From Roseitalea sp. (GTDB taxonomy: Bacteria > Pseudomonadota > Alphaproteobacteria > Rhizobiales > Rhizobiaceae), in NCBI GenBank assembly GCA_017642895.1, contig JAEPON010000003.1, positions 343,772-407,771 on the forward strand: a stretch of DNA of 64,000 nucleotides. The letters run 5' to 3'. The translations under genes were made by a program, and so were the position numbers. A model generated the notes under the pieces. It made no database searches, was not told the DNA's origin, and worked only from the letters and a program-made list of their open reading frames with translations. This document shows, in pieces, positions 1 to 8,594 of the stretch; the first letter of the stretch is position 1, and each line of letters begins with the position of its first letter.

Positions 1-708
1 ACGCGCGCCGGCGGCGTCTCGGAAGGCCTCTATGCCGGCCTCAACGTCGGGCTCGGCTCGGCCGATGATCCCGATCGCGTGCGCGAAAACCGCCGCCGAA
101 TCGCCGGCTGGTTCGGCGTCGGAGAAACCGCGCTGAGCGGCTGTCATCAGGTTCACTCCGCCGATGTGATCACGATCGACGCACCGATCCCGCTGGATAG
201 CCGGCCGAGAGCCGATGCGCTCGTCACCGCGACATCCGGCATTCCGATCGGCGTCCTGACCGCCGATTGCGCGCCGGTCCTGTTCGCCGACCCGGTCGCG
301 CGGATCATCGGCGCCGCCCATGCGGGCTGGAAGGGCGCGCTGACCAGCGTTCTCGACAACACGATCGGGGCGATGGTCGCGCTGGGCGCCGACAGGGCCA
401 ACATCATGGCCGTGGTCGGCCCGTCGATCAGCCGGCCCAATTACGAGGTCGGGCCCGAATTCGCTGATCGCTTCATCACCGCCGCGCCCGGCAATGCGCG
501 CTGGTTCCGGCCGAGCGACCGGTCCGGACATCATCTGTTCGATCTGACCGGCTATTGCGTCGCGCGGCTTCAGGACGCCGGGATCATCGCCGCGATGACC
601 GGCGAATGCACCTATGCCGACGAGGCACGCTTTTTCTCCTACCGCCGCACCACCCATCGCGGCGAGCCCGACTATGGCCGGCAAATGTCGGCGATCATGA
701 TTGTCTGA
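1..708 (+). CDS. pgeF: Peptidoglycan editing factor PgeF / YfiH-type laccase-domain protein (5' truncated by window)
   Basis: The reading frame is open from base 1 and begins inside the protein with TRAGGVSEGLYAGLNVGLGS, the usual N-terminal motif of the YfiH/PgeF family, so the start codon lies just outside the window and 235 residues are visible. Metal-site motifs are present: CHQVHSADV, TADCAPV and AAHAGWKG, then a VVGPSIS stretch. In other bacteria the family is a zinc protein linked to removal of mis-incorporated residues from peptidoglycan precursors, with oxidase and purine-nucleoside activities also reported. The next gene starts 23 bases after the stop, so the two probably share a transcript. 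The family call is firm; the in vivo substrate here is inference. Confidence 0.9.
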   Translation, partial: TRAGGVSEGLYAGLNVGLGSADDPDRVRENRRRIAGWFGVGETALSGCHQVHSADVITIDAPIPLDSRPRADALVTATSGIPIGVLTADCAPVLFADPVARIIGAAHAGWKGALTSVLDNTIGAMVALGADRANIMAVVGPSISRPNYEVGPEFADRFITAAPGNARWFRPSDRSGHHLFDLTGYCVARLQDAGIIAAMTGECTYADEARFFSYRRTTHRGEPDYGRQMSAIMIV

Positions 709-731
709 CGCACCCACCACGGAGAGACCCG

Positions 732-1883
732 ATGGCCCTGCATTTCGACGATGACGAATTTGCCGCGCGCAAGGGGCGTCTTCTGGCGGCCATGGCCGAC
801 GAAAAGCTCGACGCGATGCTGCTGTTCGCCCAGGAGAGCATGTACTGGCTGACCGGCTACGACACGTTCGGCTTCTGCTTCTTCCAGTGCATGATTGTCG
901 AGAAGAGCGGCGATGTTGCGCTTTTGACCCGTTCGGCCGATCTGCGCCAGGCGCGCCACACCTCCAATGTCGAGACGATCGTCGTCTGGGAGGACCGCAG
1001 CCACGCCAACCCGGCCAAGGATTTGAAGGAGCTTCTGGCCGACCGCGATCTGGTCGGCGCGCGCATTGGCGTTGAATATGACAGCGCCGGTTTGAACGCC
1101 CGCTATGGCCGTCTGCTGGACGATCAGATGGCAAGCTTTGCCGACATGCGCGATGCCTCGCAACTGGTGCCGCGCCTGCGCGCGGTCAAGAGCGCCGCCG
1201 AGATTGCCTGTGTGCGCAAGGCGGCTGAACTCGCCGATGGCGCCTTCGATGCGGCGATGGAAGAAGTGCGCGCCGGCGCCGACGAGGCGGCGATCCTGGC
1301 CGCCATGCAGGGGTACATTCTGGCGCAGGGCGGCGACTATCCGGGCAACGAGTTCATCATTGGTTCGGGCCGCGACGCGCTTTTGTGCCGCTACAAGTCC
1401 GGCCGGCGGACGCTCGATGAGAACGACCAGCTCACACTGGAATGGGCCGGCGTCTGGCGCCACTATCATGCCGCGCTGATGCGCACGGTGATCATCGGCT
1501 CGCCGACCGAACGCCATGTCGAAATGCATGCCGCCGCTACCGCCGCGCTGGAGGCCGTCGAAGACGCGATGCGTCCCGGCAACAGTTTCGGCGACGTGTT
1601 CGATGCCCACGCCCACGCACTCGAGGATGCCGGCATGACCCGCCACCGGCTCAATGCCTGCGGCTATTCGCTGGGCGCCCATTTCACGCCGTGCTGGATG
1701 GACCGACCGATGTTCTACGCCGGAAACCCCGAACCGATCGCCGAGAACATGACGCTTTTCGCGCACATGATCATCATGGATTCCGACAGCGGCACAGCCA
1801 TGTCGTTGGGCCGCACATATCTGACCACCACCGAGGCGCCCGAGCCGCTGTCGCGGCTGGGCCTTGATTTGGTCGTCGCATGA
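732..1883 (+). CDS. M24-family (pita-bread fold) hydrolase, Xaa-Pro peptidase/creatinase-like
   Basis: 383 residues, ATG preceded by GGAGAG at a good distance. The first ~150 residues match the creatinase N-terminal domain (YWLTGYDTFGF, RSADLRQARHTSN) and the rest the M24 pita-bread domain. Where metallo-aminopeptidases have an Asp-x-Gly...Asp-x-T-R-T metal site, this protein reads LEWAGVWRHYHAALMRTV, and the later His/Glu ligand positions are also not obvious. That resembles metal-independent members such as creatinase and ectoine hydrolase DoeA more than a true prolidase. It follows pgeF closely. Substrate unknown; a small amide or amidine is as likely as a peptide. Confidence 0.8.
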   Translation: MALHFDDDEFAARKGRLLAAMADEKLDAMLLFAQESMYWLTGYDTFGFCFFQCMIVEKSGDVALLTRSADLRQARHTSNVETIVVWEDRSHANPAKDLKELLADRDLVGARIGVEYDSAGLNARYGRLLDDQMASFADMRDASQLVPRLRAVKSAAEIACVRKAAELADGAFDAAMEEVRAGADEAAILAAMQGYILAQGGDYPGNEFIIGSGRDALLCRYKSGRRTLDENDQLTLEWAGVWRHYHAALMRTVIIGSPTERHVEMHAAATAALEAVEDAMRPGNSFGDVFDAHAHALEDAGMTRHRLNACGYSLGAHFTPCWMDRPMFYAGNPEPIAENMTLFAHMIIMDSDSGTAMSLGRTYLTTTEAPEPLSRLGLDLVVA

Positions 1884-1916
1884 GGTAAAGGCTTTGTCAC
1901 AAAGGGTGTAGGGGCA

Positions 1917-2513
1917 ATGCACAACAGACGCGCAGATGCGATCGGCCGGTCTTCGCCAGCACGCCGGGCTGGCGTGGCCGCCGTGCTCGCATTTACGCTG
2001 GCGCTCGGTGCGTGCACGACATCGGACGACAGCGCCAATGCGGTCGAATCCACACTCAATGTCGAAAACACGCCCGGCGCCGCAGCCGCCGTCGATCCCA
2101 ACGCGACGACAACGGAAAATGCCGCCGCGCCGCAGGCCTTTGCCGCTGGCGCGGCGCGCCTGCATTTTGCGCCGATCGTCGGTGCGCCGGTGGAAAAAGT
2201 CACGGCCCTGTCGCGCCGCCTGTCGGCGGCAGGCGCGCAGAACAATATCCGCATCGAGCCGTCCGCGTCCGCCGGTGTCGATCACGAGATACGCGGCTAT
2301 TTCTCCGCGCTTTCCGAAAACGGCCAGACAACGGTGATCCACGTCTGGGACGTGTTCACGCCGTCGGGCCAGCGCGTCCATCGCATCCAGGGCCAGGAAC
2401 GCGTGTCCGGCACCAATGCCGATCCTTGGCAGGCCGTGCCCGCATCGGCGATGGAGCGCATCGCCGACACGATGCTGTCGGACTACAATGCATGGCGCGG
2501 ACGGGCCGCCTGA
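1917..2513 (+). CDS. Putative lipoprotein, function unknown
   Basis: 198 residues. An Arg-rich start and hydrophobic segment end in the lipobox LALGAC, with the acylated cysteine predicted at residue 33, so the product is probably exported and anchored to a membrane. A low-complexity Ala/Asn/Thr/Glu linker follows, then a ~120-residue domain with alternating hydrophobic segments (TALSRRLSAAG, IRGYFSALSENGQTTVIHVWDVF, HRIQGQE) that looks like a small periplasmic beta-rich fold. It lies between the M24 hydrolase and prs on the same strand. I recognise no named family. Confidence 0.7.
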   Translation: MHNRRADAIGRSSPARRAGVAAVLAFTLALGACTTSDDSANAVESTLNVENTPGAAAAVDPNATTTENAAAPQAFAAGAARLHFAPIVGAPVEKVTALSRRLSAAGAQNNIRIEPSASAGVDHEIRGYFSALSENGQTTVIHVWDVFTPSGQRVHRIQGQERVSGTNADPWQAVPASAMERIADTMLSDYNAWRGRAA

Positions 2514-2641
2514 CCGGTGCCCGACGCGCCGATGTCGGCACCTGCGGCAATTGCGCCGTGTGAAACATTGATGACATCTTGCATTAGCCCCCCCGACCGC
2601 TAAAAGGCGGGCCATCCGATACGGCGAACGCGGGGCGGCCC

Positions 2642-3580
2642 ATGAAACTCTTTGCTGGCAATTCCAACCGGCAATTGGCCGATTCGGTCGCCAAATATCT
2701 CGGCATGAGCGTGGGACGCGCCAATGTACGGCGCTTCGCCGACGACGAGATCTTCGTCGAAATCCAGGAAAATGTGCGCGGCGAGGATGTCTTCATCCTG
2801 CAATCGACCTCGCGGCCAGCCAACGATCATCTGATGGAAATGCTGATCATGATCGACGCGTTCCGGCGGTCGTCGGCGCGGCGGATCACGGCGGTGCTGC
2901 CCTATTTCGGCTATGCGCGGCAGGACCGGCGCGCGCAAGGGCGCACGCCCATCTCGGCCAAGCTGGTCGCCAACCTGATCACCGAAGCCGGCGCCAACCG
3001 CGTTCTGACGCTCGATCTGCATGCCGGCCAGATCCAGGGCTTTTTCGACATCCCGACGGACAATCTCTACGCGGTGCCGGTGATGGCACGCGACATTCGC
3101 GTGCACCACAAGGACATGAGTTCGATCATGGTGGTCTCGCCCGATGTCGGCGGCGTGGTGCGGGCGCGGGCGCTGGCCAAGCGGCTCGACGATTCGCTCC
3201 TCGCCATCGTCGACAAGAGGCGCGAAAGGCCAGGCGAATCCGAGGTGATGAACGTGATCGGCGATGTCGCCGGCAAGGACTGTTTCCTGATCGATGATAT
3301 TGTCGATTCCGGCGGCACGCTGTGCAATGCCGCCGACGCCATCCTCGCCAAGGGCGCAAAGAGCGTCACCGCCTACATCACCCATGGTGTCCTGTCGGGC
3401 AGCGCGGCGGCGCGGATCGAGGCGTCGGCGCTGACCGAACTGGTGACCACCGATTCGATCCAGCCGACCGCTGAGGTCAACGCGGCCGGGAAGATCCGCG
3501 TCTTGTCGATCACCGACCTGATCGGCGAGGCGATCGCCCGCACCGCGCACGAGCAGTCGGTGTCGAGCCTGTTCGATTAG
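2642..3580 (+). CDS. prs: Ribose-phosphate pyrophosphokinase
   Basis: 312 residues, the normal length for bacterial PRPP synthetase. It makes phosphoribosyl pyrophosphate from ribose-5-phosphate and ATP for nucleotide, histidine and tryptophan synthesis. The N-terminus MKLFAGNSN, the ATP-site segment [10 protein letters not shown], the catalytic flexible-loop segment and the C-terminal PRPP-binding loop [10 protein letters not shown] are all present and intact. Cytosolic and essential in most bacteria. It has its own leader of ~130 bases after the lipoprotein gene. Confidence 0.97.
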   Translation: MKLFAGNSNRQLADSVAKYLGMSVGRANVRRFADDEIFVEIQENVRGEDVFILQSTSRPANDHLMEMLIMIDAFRRSSARRITAVLPYFGYARQDRRAQGRTPISAKLVANLITEAGANRVLTLDLHAGQIQGFFDIPTDNLYAVPVMARDIRVHHKDMSSIMVVSPDVGGVVRARALAKRLDDSLLAIVDKRRERPGESEVMNVIGDVAGKDCFLIDDIVDSGGTLCNAADAILAKGAKSVTAYITHGVLSGSAAARIEASALTELVTTDSIQPTAEVNAAGKIRVLSITDLIGEAIARTAHEQSVSSLFD

Positions 3581-3602
3581 GAGACGCCTTTCGGGCGAAC
3601 CC

Positions 3603-4394
3603 TCAGCCAATACGGGCGGAAAACGCCTTGATCGACGCGGCGACCTGTCCGGGCTCCTCCTCATGAGCGGTGTGTGAGACAAACGGAAGGCTCAACAGAT
3701 GTGAGCCCGCGACCATGTCGGCAAGCTCCACCGAATGACGCCGGGAAACCAGAAAATCCTCGTCACCATGGATGACCAGAAGCGGCGTTTCGATCTGCCG
3801 GACCCGCTCGCCAGGATAGGCGTCATCGCCGTTGCCCAGCCACATTGCGCGGGTCGCCTCGAACAGGCGCGAAAAGTTGGGCTCGGGATTTTCGGCCTCG
3901 TAGCGTGCGATATCGGCCGGGAACTGGCTGTACCAGTCCTCGAGCGTCAGCCCGCGATAGAGGTCGCGCGTCGGATCACCCTCGGCCAGTCCCGCATGGG
4001 CGCCGATCGTCACCGCGAAGCGTGGGCGGGCCGCACCCGACGCGGCCAGCCGCAGCACGACGATGCCGCCATCCGAATGGCCAACGAGCGCAGCATCCGA
4101 CAGGCCAAGCACTTCAAGAACCGTGGCGACATCGTCCTCCAACTGCCGGTAGCTGAGCCCACGGTCGCCCAGCCGGGAGCGGCCATGGCCACGCGTGTCG
4201 ATCGCGATCAGCCGAAAGGCGTCTCTGAGATGACCGGCAAGCGGGGCAAAGCTGCGCCGGCTTTGCAGCCCGCCATGCAACAGCACCAACGGCGGCCTGA
4301 TTCTGTCCCCGGCCTCGGCCACGAACAGCGCGGTGCCGTTCGCGGCATTCGACTCTCCCTTGTCGAAAACGGATGGCGCGGTTGAAGCGGTCAT
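3603..4394 (-). CDS. Alpha/beta hydrolase
   Basis: 263 residues from the ATG at 4394, chosen because AGGA lies upstream of it; an in-frame ATG at 4418 would add eight residues but has no visible ribosome site. Alpha/beta-hydrolase marks are clear: an oxyanion HGG motif (LLHGGLQSRR), nucleophile elbow GHSDGG, acid HGDEDF and a C-terminal catalytic His in SHTAHEEEP. It belongs to the broad epoxide-hydrolase/esterase group and the substrate cannot be read from sequence. It is convergent with prs, 22 bases away. Confidence 0.85.
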   Translation of the reverse strand: MTASTAPSVFDKGESNAANGTALFVAEAGDRIRPPLVLLHGGLQSRRSFAPLAGHLRDAFRLIAIDTRGHGRSRLGDRGLSYRQLEDDVATVLEVLGLSDAALVGHSDGGIVVLRLAASGAARPRFAVTIGAHAGLAEGDPTRDLYRGLTLEDWYSQFPADIARYEAENPEPNFSRLFEATRAMWLGNGDDAYPGERVRQIETPLLVIHGDEDFLVSRRHSVELADMVAGSHLLSLPFVSHTAHEEEPGQVAASIKAFSARIG

Positions 4395-4480
4395 GATCGG
4401 CTGTCCTGCAGGTCGCATAAGAAAGCGTGGGAAACCGCTCGCCCATTGTCAGGATGGCTGTCAATGCCGGGGATCGGTCG

Positions 4481-5833
4481 TCAAGCCAACATCGTCGCAA
4501 CGACACCGGCCACCGCCGCCGCGCCAAGGACGGCGAACAGGCCGAGCCTGAAACGGATCAGCGCGACCGCCGCCGCGATGCCGATCAATGCCGCCGTCCA
4601 GTCAAAACCCGCCCAGCCAATGTCCGGCAGATAGAGCGGACCCGTGCGGACAAGATCGAACGCGCCGAACAGCACGTTGAGCCCGAACCAGACGGCAAGA
4701 TTGGCGATGACACCGACGACGGCGGCGGTGATCGCGGCGAGCGCGGCGGCCAGCCAGCGCACATGGCGCAACGCCTCGACATAAGGCGCGCCGGCGAAGA
4801 TCCACAAAAAACACGGCACGAAGGTGAAGAAAGCGGCGACCAGCCCGCCCAGAAGCCCGCCGGCGAGCGACTCCATGCCGCCCAGCGATGCGCCGCCGAC
4901 AAAGCCGACAAAGACCAGCACCAGCACGAGTGGCCCGAGCGTGGTTTCGGCCAGGCCAAGGCCGATCAGCATCTCGTCGGGCGTCAGCCAGCCATAGAGA
5001 TCGACCGCCTGCTGGCCGACATAGGCGAGCACCGCATAGGCGCCGCCGAAGGTGACGATCGCTGTCTGCGAGAAGAACAGGGCGGCGTCGGCGAACATGT
5101 TGCCGGGACCGGCCAGCACGAGCAGCGCGGCGAGCGGCACCAGCCAGATCGCCAGCCACAGCCCCGCCGCGCGCGCCACCGCGCCATGGTTCTGCCCCCG
5201 AACCGTCGCATCCGGTGCGTCGGCCTTGTCGGTGTCCTTTGCGGCCGGCAGCAGATGCGGCGCCATGATGTGCAGCGCGGCGCCGATGAGCGCGGCGAGC
5301 GCGATGATCAGCGGGAACGGCAGGCGCAGCAGCGCGATGCCGACAAAGGCCGACACCGCGATGACGATCATGGCCGCCGAGCCGAGCGCTCGGCCCGATA
5401 CTTTGATCAGCGCCTGGACGACCACCGCCAGAACAGCCGCCTTGAGCCCGTAGAGCAGCCCCGCGATCACCGGAACGTCGCCGGCGACGATGAAGACAGC
5501 CGACAGCGCCAGCATCATCACAAGGCCGGGCGCAATGAACAGGAGGCCGGCCACCAGCCCGCCGCGCACGCCATGCATCAGCCAGCCGGCATAGGTGGCA
5601 AGCTGCATCGCCTCGGGCCCCGGAAGCAGCATGCAGAAATTGAGCGCGTGCAGGAACTGCTTTTCGGTGAGCCAACCCTTTTCCTCGACGAGGATGCGGT
5701 GCATCACCGCGATCTGCGCGGCCGGCCCGCCGAACGACAATAGGCCGATCCGGGCAAAAGCGCGTGTCGCTTCTCCTTGATCGACCTGATCAAGCCCGCG
5801 TCCCGCCTGGCCGGTTTCGGTCTCAATGGCCAT
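4481..5833 (-). CDS. chrA: Chromate ion transporter, long two-domain CHR family
   Basis: 450 residues in two homologous halves, as in long-chain ChrA proteins that export chromate from the cytoplasm. The first half has SFGGPAAQIAVMHR and LNFCMLLPGPEAMQLATYAG; the second repeats the pattern with TFGGAYAVLAYVGQQ and LGLAETTLGP. About ten hydrophobic membrane segments are present. I place the start at the ATG at 5833; upstream in-frame sequence is the antisense of other coding sequence. The start overlaps the stop of the upstream rhodanese gene by 11 bases, so the two are probably translationally coupled. Confidence 0.9.
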   Translation of the reverse strand: MAIETETGQAGRGLDQVDQGEATRAFARIGLLSFGGPAAQIAVMHRILVEEKGWLTEKQFLHALNFCMLLPGPEAMQLATYAGWLMHGVRGGLVAGLLFIAPGLVMMLALSAVFIVAGDVPVIAGLLYGLKAAVLAVVVQALIKVSGRALGSAAMIVIAVSAFVGIALLRLPFPLIIALAALIGAALHIMAPHLLPAAKDTDKADAPDATVRGQNHGAVARAAGLWLAIWLVPLAALLVLAGPGNMFADAALFFSQTAIVTFGGAYAVLAYVGQQAVDLYGWLTPDEMLIGLGLAETTLGPLVLVLVFVGFVGGASLGGMESLAGGLLGGLVAAFFTFVPCFLWIFAGAPYVEALRHVRWLAAALAAITAAVVGVIANLAVWFGLNVLFGAFDLVRTGPLYLPDIGWAGFDWTAALIGIAAAVALIRFRLGLFAVLGAAAVAGVVATMLA

Positions 5834-6059
5834 CGATCGGCTCCACGGGCAGGTCCGCCTCTCTCCACGCTTCAAATCCGCCGACCAGATAACGGCAGTC
5901 GATCCCCTCGTCACGCAGGAAACCGCAGACCGCCCGGCTGACCTCGTGCCCGTGCACACAGCAGATGACGAGTTGATGACGCTTTTCAGCGCCCGCCGAG
6001 TTCAGCGCGTCAAACGGATGGCGAAACCGGCTGTGCGGAACCTGCAATCTGCAGACCAC
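5823..6059 (-). CDS. Rhodanese-like protein, N-terminally short, coupled to chrA
   Basis: 78 residues from a GTG start. It contains the active-site loop CCVHGHEVSRAV (catalytic Cys in the CxHGxE form typical of rhodaneses that accompany chromate transporters) and the C-terminal RYLVGGFEAWRE motif. Family members are usually ~100-130 residues; here the first third of the domain, including the usual IDVR strand, is missing and the protein begins near HSRFRHPF. The stop of the upstream SDR gene lies in the same frame only three bases before the GTG. It may be a decayed 5' end or a minimal domain. Confidence 0.65.
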   Translation of the reverse strand: MVCRLQVPHSRFRHPFDALNSAGAEKRHQLVICCVHGHEVSRAVCGFLRDEGIDCRYLVGGFEAWREADLPVEPIDGH

Positions 6060-6062
6060 CCG

Positions 6063-6752
6063 TCACCAGTCGATCGGCTTGCCATCGCGGAAAAAACCGC
6101 CGGTGGGACCGTCGTCGGGCAGTGTGGCCGCCCAGACAATGCCGCGCGCGCCCTCGGGCACCGGGCGCCCGCCGCCGCCCATGTCGGTCGCCGTCCAGCC
6201 GGGGCAGACCGCATTGACCAGGATGCCGTCACCGCGGAACTCGCTGGCCATCATCCGCGTCAGCGCGTTCAGCCCGATCTTGGAGAGCGAATAGGCCGGC
6301 GTCGTCCCCGTCATCGACGACCAGGCCCCCGATTCCGACGAGACATTGACGATGCGCGGCGCCTCAGAACGGAGCAGATGCGGCAGCGCCGCCACCGTCA
6401 TGCGCCAGGCACCCACCGTGTTGATCGCCAGCGCCTCCTCGACAATGGCGAAATCGGGTGCGCCCACCCTTTGGTGCGTGTCGTAATGGACCGCCGCATT
6501 GTTGATCAGCACATCGAGCCCACCGGCCATTCCCGCAATCATGTCGGCGGCGGCAGCGATCATGTCCGGCGCGGCCATGTCGAGCGGCACATAGTCGGCG
6601 CGGATGCCGGCGCCGCGCAACAGCGCCTCGGCGCGCCGGCCCGCCTCGGCATTGCGAATGCCGGCCAGCACATGAAATCCCTTCGCACCCAACTGGTGGG
6701 CCACTTCAAGTCCCAACCCGCGATTGGCGCCGGTGATCAGGACAGTCTTCAT
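6063..6752 (-). CDS. Short-chain dehydrogenase/reductase (SDR)
   Basis: 229 residues from the ATG at 6752. Classical SDR signatures appear in order: TGANRGLGLEVA (NAD(P) binding, residues ~7-18), NNAAV, catalytic Ser in VNVSSESG, the YSLSK tetrad Tyr/Lys and VCPGWTATDM. Cytosolic NAD(P)-dependent oxidoreductase of unknown substrate, similar in layout to carbonyl-reductase-like SDRs. Its stop is three bases from the start of the shortened rhodanese gene in the same frame, so the SDR-rhodanese-chrA genes form one tightly packed unit. Confidence 0.9.
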   Translation of the reverse strand: MKTVLITGANRGLGLEVAHQLGAKGFHVLAGIRNAEAGRRAEALLRGAGIRADYVPLDMAAPDMIAAAADMIAGMAGGLDVLINNAAVHYDTHQRVGAPDFAIVEEALAINTVGAWRMTVAALPHLLRSEAPRIVNVSSESGAWSSMTGTTPAYSLSKIGLNALTRMMASEFRGDGILVNAVCPGWTATDMGGGGRPVPEGARGIVWAATLPDDGPTGGFFRDGKPIDW

Positions 6753-6857
6753 CGCGCTTCCCCCGTTTGTCCGACATGACCAAAGCGTAACTTGTGCGCC
6801 GGCGCCGCCGCCGGCATGGTTTTTTCGGGATGATGCCTTTCCAACAAGGACTTTGCC

Positions 6858-7619
6858 ATGAAGAATTTCATCTCCATCGCGATCGCCACCACCCTCGCCT
6901 CGGCTGCATTTGCCACACCATCGCATGCGCATGACAATCACGTGTCGATCGAGCAGAGCGGCAACCGGATCTGCGTCACCTCGAACGGCCTGCCCAACCA
7001 TGCGACCGGCAGCTTTCCCAACCGGGGCAATCCGCATGCGATCAGTGAACAGCGGCTGCGATATTGCGTCAGCGCCAACCCCACCAAAGGCAGCCGCAAG
7101 ACGGACATTACCCGGGGACCGGTCGGCATCGGGCTGAACGGGATCCTGTTCCGGCCCGAAACGGCGGACTATTACGACCCATCCTCGCCGCGCGGCCATT
7201 CGCGCGACCGCTCATCGGGCTGGAACCTGGAGGGCATGGGCGCCGCCGACATGCTCGGCATGGACCAGCACAATGCCCATGTCGATCATCGCGGCATCTA
7301 CCACTATCACGGCACACCGGTCGGGCTGGTCGCCTCCACGGGCAGCACGCATATCGGCTATGCCGCCGATGGCCACGAGATCCACTATGTGGGCTCCGCC
7401 GCCCAACCGGGCTGGACGCTGAAATCGGGCACCCGGCCAAGCGGCCCGGGTGGGCGGTATGACGGCACCTATGTCGAGGACTGGCAATATACCGGCGCCG
7501 GCAATCTGGACGAATGCAATGGCGGCACGCTGGGCGGCCAATATGTCTATTTCGCCACCGACACCTTCCCCTTCTACCCGCGTTGCTTCTGGGGCGAGGT
7601 CAGCGGCGACTTCCGCTGA
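6858..7619 (+). CDS. Secreted YHYH-domain protein
   Basis: 253 residues with a clear signal peptide (hydrophobic stretch ending ATPSHA, cleavage near residue 24). The mature part contains the motif YHYHGTP after HVDHRGIY, which defines the YHYH domain, with GMDQHNAHVDHRG and DGHEIHYVG around it; the clustered His residues suggest metal binding. Paired Cys residues near both ends (ICVTS, YCVSA, LDECNG, PRCFWG) suggest disulfides in the periplasm or outside. Function in the family is not established. Divergent from the SDR gene. Confidence 0.8.
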   Translation: MKNFISIAIATTLASAAFATPSHAHDNHVSIEQSGNRICVTSNGLPNHATGSFPNRGNPHAISEQRLRYCVSANPTKGSRKTDITRGPVGIGLNGILFRPETADYYDPSSPRGHSRDRSSGWNLEGMGAADMLGMDQHNAHVDHRGIYHYHGTPVGLVASTGSTHIGYAADGHEIHYVGSAAQPGWTLKSGTRPSGPGGRYDGTYVEDWQYTGAGNLDECNGGTLGGQYVYFATDTFPFYPRCFWGEVSGDFR

Positions 7620-7640
7620 AAGGCGGGACGGCGCCGGTTT

Positions 7641-8540
7641 TCACCAGCGCATCGCCTCCGGCGGGGCGGCCCTGAGCGTGAAGGAAAGGTCCCTCAGATC
7701 GGTGAGCCGTTCGGCGCGATCAAGCATCGCGTCAGGCGGCACCGCGCGCCAGTCGGCCAGCCGGAAAATCTGGCCGTCGCAGCCAAAAACAAGTGCGCCA
7801 TCGCGCTCGGTGGCGAATTCGAACCAGCGCACGCCGGCCCCGGCAAGCGCACGCTCCACCATTGCGCGGTCCTCCGAACCGGCGGGCCAAGGGCGCTCGG
7901 CCGAAATCGCCTGGCGCCGGAAATGGCGGTCCTGCGGGTCAAGCCCGGCATGAACGCGCAGCGATCGGGGGATCGGCACATTGGCTTTGGGGACGATAGC
8001 GTCCCGCGACTCGTTCAAAACGATGGTCCTGCCATCAACAAACGCGCCGCCTCCGGTCCAGTGGCCGAAACAGGGCCAGATGGCGAGCGCCGAGAACCAT
8101 GGCGGCGTGGAGACGGCCGTCCAGATGCCTTCATTGAACCGGCGGGCGGCACCGGGCGACGGCGCCAGATGGCGCATGTAACGCGGAACCTTGGCGACGC
8201 GCCGGCCCTTGCGGTAACGCGTTGGCAGGCGGTCGCGCAACAGCGGATCACCGTCGGTTCCAGCGCGCCGCTGGGCCTCGTATTCGGGTCGCCAACGGCG
8301 CCCGGCGCTGCCCCATTGCCGCGCCCAATAGATCAGTTTCCCGCCATCGGGGGACAGATCGCACAGTTCGATCGTGCCCTTCATCCATTGTCCGTGCGTG
8401 AAACTGTGATCGGCCAGGTTCCAGAGGAGCAGATGAAAATGCAGGCGCGGCCCGCGCCGCAGCACGACCGCAACCGGCGCCCGGGCCGCAAACAACACAT
8501 CAAGGCGTACACGATGGTCCGGCCGCTGCACGACACGCAC
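7641..8540 (-). CDS. Hypothetical protein, 299 residues
   Basis: Open from a GTG at 8540. No family recognised. The protein is Arg- and Trp-rich (LIYWARQWG, WRPEYEAQRRAG, STPPWFSALAIWPCFGHWTGGG) and ends in a conserved-looking domain (VRWFEFATERDGALVFGCDGQIFRLADW). No signal peptide or clear membrane segment. Base composition fits its neighbours. It is convergent with the YHYH gene and upstream of DUF3179 on the same strand. The start is uncertain because no good ribosome site is visible and a second GTG lies nine bases downstream. Confidence 0.55.
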   Translation of the reverse strand: MRVVQRPDHRVRLDVLFAARAPVAVVLRRGPRLHFHLLLWNLADHSFTHGQWMKGTIELCDLSPDGGKLIYWARQWGSAGRRWRPEYEAQRRAGTDGDPLLRDRLPTRYRKGRRVAKVPRYMRHLAPSPGAARRFNEGIWTAVSTPPWFSALAIWPCFGHWTGGGAFVDGRTIVLNESRDAIVPKANVPIPRSLRVHAGLDPQDRHFRRQAISAERPWPAGSEDRAMVERALAGAGVRWFEFATERDGALVFGCDGQIFRLADWRAVPPDAMLDRAERLTDLRDLSFTLRAAPPEAMRW

Positions 8541-8594
8541 TCCGTTGTCCCGTTGACAACAGCCTAGGAGGTCACCTGGCAGCAGGCAATCGGA

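Noticed and set aside
672..2615. Long minus-strand open frame (over 600 codons)
   Set aside because: Antisense of the M24 and lipoprotein genes; Arg/His/Gly-rich composition typical of shadow frames in high-GC DNA, no recognisable domain.
4427..5743. Long plus-strand open frame over the chromate transporter
   Set aside because: Gln/Arg/Asp-rich shadow of chrA with no domain; chrA itself is certain.
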